Source: Anianibacter sp965662745
GTDB taxonomy: Bacteria > Pseudomonadota > Alphaproteobacteria > Rhodobacterales > Rhodobacteraceae
Direction: 5' to 3'
NCBI GenBank assembly: GCA_965662745.1
Contig: CBFIJK010000003.1
Coordinates: 1-64,000, forward strand
DNA: 64,000 nucleotides
Below the pieces are notes generated by a model. That model was not told the origin of the DNA, ran no database searches, and saw nothing but the letters and a program-made list of their open reading frames with translations. The stretch's first letter is position 1. Each line of letters starts with the position of its first letter. A program made the translations under genes and the position numbers. Shown here one piece after another: positions 53,832-61,313 of the stretch.

Positions 53832-54353
53832 CCTGCGTCCTCCACGCGAATTATCCGCGCGATTAAAGCTGGATCGCCCTGTAGATCAATATCAGAAATT
53901 CGTTATCTGATAGGATCTACCTATCGAAATAACACGCTCGCCGCGGTGCCGCATACGCCCGCGGTTGTGTCGCATACGGCCTGCAAAACCTGCTCAAACC
54001 GCGAATCCGGATAAGACGTTCCGTCGCGCAACGCATCCTGCTGCATCGCAGAATTCACGAAACGACTACAAATCGTGCAATCGCCCGTTTTCGAGTCAAA
54101 CCCTTGGGCGAAAGTTTCCTCAGGGGAAATGAAGAAAGCGAATCTATGGCGCCCGGCCCGCGCGTGCCCTCAACTCTAGACGCCCACATCGGGCGCAAAC
54201 GTCCCGCAGAGGTCCATCCTGGCAGATAGCTTCCCCTGCGAGACGACAACATAAATGCTGTGATCCTCAAATAGGTCTTTGAGGCCACGATAGAAAGTGC
54301 GTTTCGCGCAGTTTTTCGGGGGGAGATCGGCTCAGCTTTGGAACGCATCACTT
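53832..54353. other. 522-bp divergent region fdsG / urtA
   Basis: No coding or RNA gene seen. It holds a LysR-type site next to fdsG, and an inverted repeat CCTCAAA-N6-TTTGAGG at 54265-54284, 70 bp upstream of urtA. A LysR-family fdsR gene, often found divergent to fdsG, is absent. Local GC is lower than in the flanking genes. Confidence 0.6.
53890..53912 (-). promoter_or_regulatory. LysR-type (FdsR-like) binding site upstream of fdsG
   Basis: TATCAG-N11-CTGATA, a perfect dyad with the T-N11-A spacing of LysR-type regulators, 59 bp upstream of the fdsG start. A second, overlapping dyad GATAGG-N5-CCTATC spans 53909-53925. Matches the pattern expected for recognition and activation half-sites. 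Confidence 0.6.
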
Positions 54354-55634
54354 ATGGCTCAACACCTCAAACTCACCACTCTTGCAGGCGCCGGCGTGCT
54401 GGCCGCGACCAGCGCCTTCGCCTGTGACGATCCCATCAAGGTCGGCGTGCTGCATTCGCTGTCCGGCACCATGGCGATCTCGGAAACTACGCTGAAGGAC
54501 ACCATGCTTCTGCTCATCGAAGAGCAGAACGCGGCGGGCGGGCTTCTCGATTGCGAAATCGAAGCCGTCGTCGTCGACCCGGCGTCCGACTGGCCGCTCT
54601 TTGCCGAAAAGGCGCGCGAGCTTCTGACAGTGCATGAAGTCGACGTGATCTTTGGCAACTGGACCTCTGTTTCGCGCAAGTCGGTTCTGCCGGTGATCGA
54701 GGAACTGAATGGCCTTCTGTTCTACCCGGTCCAATACGAGGGCGAGGAAAGCTCCAAGAACGTGTTCTACACCGGCGCCGCACCGAACCAGCAGGCGATC
54801 CCGGCAACGGACTATTTCCTCGAAGAGCTTGGCGTCGAGAAATTCGCGCTTCTGGGCACCGACTATGTCTACCCGCGCACCACGAACAACATCCTTGAGA
54901 GCTATCTCAAATCCAAAGGCATCCCCGAGGAAGACATCTTCGTGAACTACACGCCCTTTGGCCATTCCGACTGGGCGACGATCGTCTCGGACGTCGTGGC
55001 ACTGGGCGCGGATGGCAAGCAGGTCGGCGTGATCTCGACCATCAACGGCGACGCGAATATCGGCTTTTACAAGGAACTGGCCGCTGCCGGCATTTCCGCC
55101 GATGACATCCCCGTCGTCGCCTTCTCGGTGGGCGAGGAAGAGCTTTCGGGCCTCGACACATCGAACCTCGTCGGGCACCTGGCCGCCTGGAACTACTTTC
55201 AGTCCGCCGAGTCCGAGTTGAACGACGAATGGGTCGCCGCGTGGAAAGCCAAGATGGGCGAAGACCGCGTCACCAACGACCCGATGGAAGCGCACTATAT
55301 CGGCTTCAACATGTGGGTGAGCGCCGTTGAAGCGGCAGGCACCACCGATGTCGATGCCGTGCGCACCGCGATGTACGGCCAGGAATTCCCGAACCTGACC
55401 GGCGGCACGGCCGTGATGCTGCCGAACCACCACCTGGCGAAGCCGGTTCTGATCGGCGAGATCACCGCCGACGGTCAGTTCGACATCATCAGCCAGACCA
55501 CCGAGGTTCCCGGCGATGCCTGGACAGACTTTCTGCCGGAATCGGCGGTCCTGACCTCGGATTGGAAAGACCTCGGCTGCGGTATGTACAACACCGAGAC
55601 GGAAACCTGCGTTCAGTTGACGTCGAACTACTAA
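54354..55634 (+). CDS. urtA: Urea ABC transporter substrate-binding protein
   Basis: 426 residues from ATG 54354, with signal peptide ending about FACDD; no strong Shine-Dalgarno is visible. Periplasmic-binding type I: KVGVLHSLSGTMAISE, FGNWTSVSRKSVLPV and NGLLFYPVQYEGEESS are UrtA signatures. Delivers urea to UrtBC. First of five collinear urt genes; a hairpin follows. Confidence 0.96.
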   Translation: MAQHLKLTTLAGAGVLAATSAFACDDPIKVGVLHSLSGTMAISETTLKDTMLLLIEEQNAAGGLLDCEIEAVVVDPASDWPLFAEKARELLTVHEVDVIFGNWTSVSRKSVLPVIEELNGLLFYPVQYEGEESSKNVFYTGAAPNQQAIPATDYFLEELGVEKFALLGTDYVYPRTTNNILESYLKSKGIPEEDIFVNYTPFGHSDWATIVSDVVALGADGKQVGVISTINGDANIGFYKELAAAGISADDIPVVAFSVGEEELSGLDTSNLVGHLAAWNYFQSAESELNDEWVAAWKAKMGEDRVTNDPMEAHYIGFNMWVSAVEAAGTTDVDAVRTAMYGQEFPNLTGGTAVMLPNHHLAKPVLIGEITADGQFDIISQTTEVPGDAWTDFLPESAVLTSDWKDLGCGMYNTETETCVQLTSNY

Positions 55635-55642
55635 GCCACACA

Positions 55643-55679
55643 GGGGCGCGCGCCTGCGACGGGTGCGCGCCCCGCTTTT
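55643..55679 (+). terminator. Hairpin between urtA and urtB (partial terminator)
   Basis: Perfect 9-bp stem GGGGCGCGC / GCGCGCCCC with 13-nt loop, then GCTTTT, 9 bp after the urtA stop and within the 68-bp urtA-urtB gap. Likely reduces read-through so that the binding protein exceeds the permeases. Confidence 0.7.
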
Positions 55680-55702
55680 CCTGACAGAACGGCCCTCCCC
55701 CC

Positions 55703-57634
55703 ATGCATCGCCTGCTTCTCCTGGCTGTCGTCTTTTGCCTGACACTGCCGGTTCCTGCATTTGCCCAATCGCTTCAGGATGTGCTTCAGCGCAATGCCGA
55801 AGAGGTTCTGAGCCCCGGTCGCCGCACCGTCGGCGAGGTTCTGGACGACCTGGCCGGCAGCGGCCTGCCGCAGGCGGTTCCCTTTCTTGAGGCATGGCGC
55901 GACCGCGAGATCGTGCAGCGCGATGCGGACGGCCTGTTCTTTCGCCTTGAGGGCGACACGCTTTACGATCTGGACACGGGCGAGGCCGTCGGCCCTGCTG
56001 ATGAAGACGGGCTGACCGACTCGCGCCCCAACGGCGGGGTGCGCCGCGCCATCGGCGATACGCTGGTGCAGTTCCAGCTGTCCGATCCTGACATCACCAA
56101 ACGCCGCTCTGCCGTCGAGGCGATCGAGCGCAGCATGGACGCAAGCCAGCTTGCGCCGCTCCGCGCCTCTATCGAGCCCGAGGAAAACGCAGCCCTGCGC
56201 GCCCGCAAGTCCCGCCTTGCAGGTATCCTTGCCGCGCAATTCGGCGCAACGCCCGAGACGCGGATCGAGGCGATCAACGAATTGTCGGGCGATCTGTCCG
56301 TCGATGTGCGCGCAGCGCTGAACACGATTCTGTCGACAACGCCCGGCGTGGCCGAAACCCTGCCCGAAGACGCCAATATCGCCCGCACCCTGACCCCAGG
56401 CACCGACCTGACCGAGATCGAGGCGTATGAGCAGCTTGTCGCGGTAGATCTCGCCCCGCCGCTTGTCACCGCAAGCGATGTCCGCAACGCCTTGGTCGCC
56501 AATATCGAGGACGGCGAAATCGCGGGCGTTCCCGTTGAGACACTGGACACGCCCGAGGCCCGCGCCGACGCCTACCAGCGTCTCGCCACCGCCGGAACGG
56601 TTCCGCCGCTAGTGACCGAGGAGGAACGGCAGAACGCTCTGGCTTCGCACGTGTTCTATGAGGAATACACCGAATCCAATCCCGCCATCACCAATGCCGC
56701 CAGCGATGTCCTGGCCGCGATCGAAAGCGGCGTTGCCGTCTCGCAAGCAGCAGACCTGACGCTCGACGCGCTGTCGCTTGCCTCGATCTACTTTCTCGCC
56801 GCCATCGGGCTGGCGATCACCTTCGGGGTGATGGGCGTCATCAACATGGCCCATGGCGAGTTCATCATGATGGGCGCCTACACCGGCTATGTCGTGCAGC
56901 TGTTCGTTCCCGATTACACCGTCTCGATCATCATCGCACTTCCGCTCGCCTTCGCGATCACCTTCGGCGCGGGCGTCGCGATGGAACGGCTGGTCATCCG
57001 GCACCTCTATCACCGCCCACTGGAAACCCTGCTGGCAACCTTCGGCATTTCCATCGCGCTCCAGCAGTTGGCCAAGAACATCTTCGGCACGCAGGCGCGG
57101 CCGCTGACCTCTCCGGGCTGGCTGGACGGGGCGCTAGTGTTCAACGACGTGATCTCGATCAGCTATATCCGCATCGCGATCTTCGTCATGGCACTGATGT
57201 TTCTTGCGCTGATCCTTTACGTGCTGAAACGCACGCGGCTCGGTCTCGAAGTCCGCGCTGTCACCCAGAACCCCGGCATGGCCGCGTCCATGGGCATCAA
57301 CCCCGACCGGATCAACATGCTGACCTTCGGCCTTGGTTCGGGCATCGCAGGCATCGCAGGCGTTGCCATCGGACTCTACGCCAAGGTCACGTCCGAAATG
57401 GGCGCCGATTACATCGTGCAAAGCTTCATGACGGTGGTCGTCGGCGGCGTTGGCAATGTCTGGGGCACGCTGGCGGGGGCCTCGCTCATCGGGTTCCTGC
57501 AAAAGGGGATTGAGTGGCTAAACCCGTCCAACACGCTGGCGGCGCAGACCTACATGATCCTCTTCATCATCCTCTTCATTCAATTCCGTCCCAAGGGCAT
57601 CGTCGCCCTCAAGGGCCGGGCCGCGGCGGACTGA
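55703..57634 (+). CDS. urtB: Urea ABC transporter permease UrtB
   Basis: 643 residues: signal peptide (~1-22), a ~330-residue periplasmic N-terminal domain, then a LivH-like permease (from ~350) with FGVMGVINMAHGEFIMMGAYTG. Longer than typical UrtB (about 530-550) because of the extracytoplasmic part. Ends 3 bp before urtC. Confidence 0.94.
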   Translation: MHRLLLLAVVFCLTLPVPAFAQSLQDVLQRNAEEVLSPGRRTVGEVLDDLAGSGLPQAVPFLEAWRDREIVQRDADGLFFRLEGDTLYDLDTGEAVGPADEDGLTDSRPNGGVRRAIGDTLVQFQLSDPDITKRRSAVEAIERSMDASQLAPLRASIEPEENAALRARKSRLAGILAAQFGATPETRIEAINELSGDLSVDVRAALNTILSTTPGVAETLPEDANIARTLTPGTDLTEIEAYEQLVAVDLAPPLVTASDVRNALVANIEDGEIAGVPVETLDTPEARADAYQRLATAGTVPPLVTEEERQNALASHVFYEEYTESNPAITNAASDVLAAIESGVAVSQAADLTLDALSLASIYFLAAIGLAITFGVMGVINMAHGEFIMMGAYTGYVVQLFVPDYTVSIIIALPLAFAITFGAGVAMERLVIRHLYHRPLETLLATFGISIALQQLAKNIFGTQARPLTSPGWLDGALVFNDVISISYIRIAIFVMALMFLALILYVLKRTRLGLEVRAVTQNPGMAASMGINPDRINMLTFGLGSGIAGIAGVAIGLYAKVTSEMGADYIVQSFMTVVVGGVGNVWGTLAGASLIGFLQKGIEWLNPSNTLAAQTYMILFIILFIQFRPKGIVALKGRAAAD

Positions 57635-57637
57635 ACC

Positions 57638-58804
57638 ATGAAACGCACCTTCATCGCACAAAACCCGTCGGTCCTTTATTTCCTGCTGGCCCTGTCGGTC
57701 TTCACCCTCGGCGTGACGATCCTGTCCGAGGCGACAGGCGTCGCGGTCCTGTCGACCAGCTTCGTCAAGACGCTGGGCAAGACGCTGTGCCTGTGCCTGA
57801 TTGCCGTGGCGATGGATGTCGTCTGGGGCTATTGCGGCATCCTCAGCCTCGGGCATTTCGCGTTTTTCGGGCTTGGGGGGTACGCTATCGGCATGTGGCT
57901 GATGTACGCGCGAACAGAGGCGCTCGTGCGCGAATCGCTCGCCGCGCAAGCCCTGCCCCCCACCCCAGAAGAGATAACGGACGCCATCGGCAACCAGATC
58001 TTCGGCGTGGTCGGCAGTTCGGAATTTCCGTGGATCTGGGCCTTTGCGGACAACCTGTTCCTGCAGCTTCTAATGGTCGTCCTGATCCCCGGCCTTCTGG
58101 CACTTGTCTTCGGTTGGCTGGCTTTCCGGTCCCGCGTCACGGGCGTTTACCTGTCGATCCTCACGCAAGCGATGACGCTGGCCCTGTCGCTGTACCTTTT
58201 CCAGAACGACAGCGGGCTGCGCGGCAATAACGGCCTGTCGGGCCTGCAGAACATTCCCGGGTTCGAGGACACGCCGCAAGCCGCCCTGTCCATCGTGTTC
58301 TTCTGGGCCTCGGCCTTCGCGCTTGGCGCGGGCTATCTGTTCTTTGCCTGGGTGGTGTCGGGAAAGATGGGCAGCGTCGTCAAAGGTATTCGCGACAACG
58401 AAGCGCGCGTGCGCTTTCTTGGCTATCACGTGGAAAGCTACAAGCTGTTCATCTTCACCATCACCGCCATCGTGTCCGGCATAGCGGGCGCGCTGTATTA
58501 CCCGCAGGCAGGCATCATCAACCCCGGCGAGATCGCACCCATCGCGTCCATCTACCTTGCCGTCTGGGTCGCCATCGGCGGGCGCGGGCGGCTTTACGGC
58601 GCGGTCATCGGCGCGGCGTTCGTGTCACTTCTGTCGAGCTGGTTCACGGGCGGCGGCGCGCCGGATGTGACCCTTGGCGTGTACATCATCCAATGGACGG
58701 ACTGGTGGCTGGTGCTTCTGGGCCTGTCCTTCGTTCTCATAACGCTGTTCTTCCCGAAAGGGATCGGCGGGCTCTTTGATTACCTGGTGAGGAAGCCGTC
58801 ATGA
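57638..58804 (+). CDS. urtC: Urea ABC transporter permease UrtC
   Basis: 388 residues, LivM-like, with WGYCGILSLGHFAFFGLGGYA and IRDNEARVRFLGYHV (EAA-type coupling). Pairs with UrtB in the membrane. ATGA overlap with urtD. Confidence 0.95.
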   Translation: MKRTFIAQNPSVLYFLLALSVFTLGVTILSEATGVAVLSTSFVKTLGKTLCLCLIAVAMDVVWGYCGILSLGHFAFFGLGGYAIGMWLMYARTEALVRESLAAQALPPTPEEITDAIGNQIFGVVGSSEFPWIWAFADNLFLQLLMVVLIPGLLALVFGWLAFRSRVTGVYLSILTQAMTLALSLYLFQNDSGLRGNNGLSGLQNIPGFEDTPQAALSIVFFWASAFALGAGYLFFAWVVSGKMGSVVKGIRDNEARVRFLGYHVESYKLFIFTITAIVSGIAGALYYPQAGIINPGEIAPIASIYLAVWVAIGGRGRLYGAVIGAAFVSLLSSWFTGGGAPDVTLGVYIIQWTDWWLVLLGLSFVLITLFFPKGIGGLFDYLVRKPS

Positions 58805-59550
58805 GCACGCTTCTCGAAGTCTCTGGGGTGTCGGTCACCTTTGACGGGTTCCGCGCCATCAACAACCTGTCGATCCAGTTCGCCGAGGCGGAATTGCGGG
58901 CAATCATCGGGCCGAATGGCGCGGGCAAAACGACCTTCATGGATATCGTCACCGGCAAGACCAAGCCCGACGAGGGCCGCGTGACGTGGGGAGAGCGTAA
59001 CATCTCGCTGCTGGGCATGTCTGAAAGCGATATCGCGATCGAGGGGATCGGGCGGAAGTTTCAAAAACCCACCGTGTTCGAGGATCAGACCGTGCGCCAG
59101 AACCTCGCCATGGCGCTGAAGAACCCGCGCGGGCCATTCGCTGTCCTCATGCACAAGAAGACCCGCGCCAATGCTGAACGGATCGAAGAGATCGCCGAAC
59201 AGATCGGGCTGAGCCAGAACCTGACCCGCATCGCGGGAGAGCTGAGCCACGGCCAAAAGCAATGGCTGGAAATCGGGATGCTTCTGGCGCAAGAACCACG
59301 CCTTCTGCTGGTCGATGAACCCGCCGCAGGCATGACCGCCGAGGAACGCGAAAAGACCACCGACATCCTGCGCGAAGCGGCACAGACCCGCGCGGTGGTC
59401 GTGGTGGAACACGATATGGAATTCGTCAGGCGGCTCGGCTGCAAGGTGACGGTGCTCCATGAAGGATCGGTGCTGGCCGAGGGTAGCCTCGACCACGTCA
59501 CCGCCAACCAGCGCGTCATCGACGTCTATCTGGGGCGCGGTCATGCTTGA
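58801..59550 (+). CDS. urtD: Urea ABC transporter ATPase UrtD
   Basis: 249 residues, LivG-like: Walker A GPNGAGKTT, signature LSHGQKQWLEIG (H replaces G in LSGGQ, usual for UrtD), Walker B LLLVDEP. Overlaps urtE by 8 bp. Confidence 0.95.
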   Translation: MSTLLEVSGVSVTFDGFRAINNLSIQFAEAELRAIIGPNGAGKTTFMDIVTGKTKPDEGRVTWGERNISLLGMSESDIAIEGIGRKFQKPTVFEDQTVRQNLAMALKNPRGPFAVLMHKKTRANAERIEEIAEQIGLSQNLTRIAGELSHGQKQWLEIGMLLAQEPRLLLVDEPAAGMTAEEREKTTDILREAAQTRAVVVVEHDMEFVRRLGCKVTVLHEGSVLAEGSLDHVTANQRVIDVYLGRGHA

Positions 59551-60238
59551 GGTGCGGGGACTCAGCCTCAATTACGGCCAAAGCCAGATCCTTTTCGATC
59601 TGACGCTGGACGCAGCAGTCGGAGAGATCACCACGATCATGGGCAACAATGGCGTCGGCAAGACCAGCCTTCTGAAGGCCATCGCCGGGCGCCATCCGTT
59701 TTCCAAGGGCACCGTCACCGTGGACGGCCAGCCCCTTGATCGCGGCACCGCCTTTTCCGCCGCGCGAAACGGGGTGGCATATGTCCCGCAGGGGCGCGAG
59801 ATCTTCCCGATGATGTCGGTGATGGAAAACCTCGAAACCGGCTTCGCCTGCCTGCCGAAAGCCGAACATGGCGTCCCCGATGAGGTCTTCACCCTTTTCC
59901 CCGTCCTCAAGGATATGGAAGGCCGCCGGGGCGGCGATCTGTCGGGCGGCCAGCAACAGCAGCTTGCCATCGCCCGCGCGCTGATTACCCGGCCCAAAGT
60001 GCTTTTGCTCGACGAGCCCACGGAAGGCATCCAGCCCAACGTCATCCAGCAGATCGGCGACGCGCTGGAAACGCTGCGCGAACGGAACACGATGGCCATC
60101 GTTCTGGTCGAACAGAATGCCGATTTCGCATTCCGCCTCGCCGACAAGATCTACGTGATGGAACGCGGCGCGATCAAACGAGGGGTCGCGAAAGCCGACT
60201 ACACCAAAGAGGCGCTTCTGGACGATCTGTCGCTTTAG
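59543..60238 (+). CDS. urtE: Urea ABC transporter ATPase UrtE
   Basis: 231 residues from ATG 59543, LivF-like: GNNGVGKTSLL, LSGGQQQQLAIARAL, LLLDEPTEGIQPNVI. Last urt gene; convergent with the dehydrogenase gene 6 bp away. Confidence 0.95.
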   Translation: MLEVRGLSLNYGQSQILFDLTLDAAVGEITTIMGNNGVGKTSLLKAIAGRHPFSKGTVTVDGQPLDRGTAFSAARNGVAYVPQGREIFPMMSVMENLETGFACLPKAEHGVPDEVFTLFPVLKDMEGRRGGDLSGGQQQQLAIARALITRPKVLLLDEPTEGIQPNVIQQIGDALETLRERNTMAIVLVEQNADFAFRLADKIYVMERGAIKRGVAKADYTKEALLDDLSL

Positions 60239-60244
60239 CCCACG

Positions 60245-61297
60245 CTATTGCGGCAGGACGATCTGCATTTTGACATCGCCGGGAGGCGCAGAGGCGGCGA
60301 TCTTGAACGCCTCAACACTGTCCTCGAACTCGAATGTGCGGGTGATCAGTGGTTTCACGTCGATCGCCCCACTTGAAAGCATGCCAACGCAGCGCGGGAA
60401 GACATGGGCGTAGCGAAAGATGTTCTCGACCCGCGCTTCGCGAACCATCGCCGCGCCTGCATCATACTGGATCGGGTCCGGCTGACCGCCGATCATCACG
60501 ACGCAGCCGCCGGGGCACAATGGCTCGAACACGGTCTTGGCCGCATGGGGCGATCCGGTCGCCTCGAACACCAAATCCGCGCCCCAGCCGTCCGTTTCGC
60601 GAAGGACGCGGTCAGCGACAGACCCCTCCCCCGCGTTCACTGGCGTGATGGCGGTGCTCAGCGAGGCCGCGATTTCCAGCTTCTTGTCCGACAGGTCGCT
60701 CACGAAAACGCGCGCGCAGCCCGCTGCGAGCGCCGACAGCGCGGTGACCAGGCCAATTGGCCCCGCGCCCATGACGACCGCGATATCGCCCGGCTTTACC
60801 CGCGCCTTGCTCGCCGCGTGCACACCCACGGCGAGGGGTTCGACCATGGCCGCTTCGGCAAAGCTGACATTGTCTGGCAGCTTGAAGGTGAACGCCTCTG
60901 GGTGAACGCAGGTCGGACGCAAGATGCCGTGGACCGGGGGCGTGGCCCAGAATCGCACCGCGGGGTCCACGTTATACATCCCCAGCCGCGTCGCACGGCT
61001 ATTGGGGTCCGGGATCCCGGGTTCCATGCAGACCCGGTCGCCGATCTTCAGCGCCGAGACCTCGGCGCCGACCTCGATTACGGTGCCCGACGCCTCGTGC
61101 CCCAGGATCATCGGCGCGTTCACGACGAACGGCCCGATCCGGCCATGGGTGTAGTAATGTACGTCTGACCCGCAGATACCGACCGTGTGCAGCTTGATCC
61201 GCACATCGCGGGGGCCAAGCGTTTCCTCGGCGCGGTCAATCGCAGGAAAATCCCGCAGCGACAGATCGTGGACCGCTTCGAGGACGAGCGATTTCAT
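60245..61297 (-). CDS. Xylitol/sorbitol dehydrogenase-type NAD-dependent alcohol dehydrogenase
   Basis: 350 residues, zinc MDR family. Catalytic zinc ligands in GICGSDVHYY and GHEASG; NAD loop VMGAGPIGLVTALSALAAG; the segment NVDPAVRFWATPPVHG is typical of xylitol/polyol dehydrogenases. The structural-zinc Cys set is absent, as in sorbitol dehydrogenases. The polyol substrate is not fixed by sequence. It follows nrdJ by 16 bp on the same strand and may be co-transcribed. Confidence 0.85.
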   Translation of the reverse strand: MKSLVLEAVHDLSLRDFPAIDRAEETLGPRDVRIKLHTVGICGSDVHYYTHGRIGPFVVNAPMILGHEASGTVIEVGAEVSALKIGDRVCMEPGIPDPNSRATRLGMYNVDPAVRFWATPPVHGILRPTCVHPEAFTFKLPDNVSFAEAAMVEPLAVGVHAASKARVKPGDIAVVMGAGPIGLVTALSALAAGCARVFVSDLSDKKLEIAASLSTAITPVNAGEGSVADRVLRETDGWGADLVFEATGSPHAAKTVFEPLCPGGCVVMIGGQPDPIQYDAGAAMVREARVENIFRYAHVFPRCVGMLSSGAIDVKPLITRTFEFEDSVEAFKIAASAPPGDVKMQIVLPQ

Positions 61298-61313
61298 CGC
61301 CCGACGCGCCCGG

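Noticed and set aside
54147..54162. Sigma-54-like TGGC...GC spacing upstream of urtA
   Set aside because: GG and GC are correctly spaced but the -12 box lacks TT (CCGC), and it lies about 190 bp from the gene.
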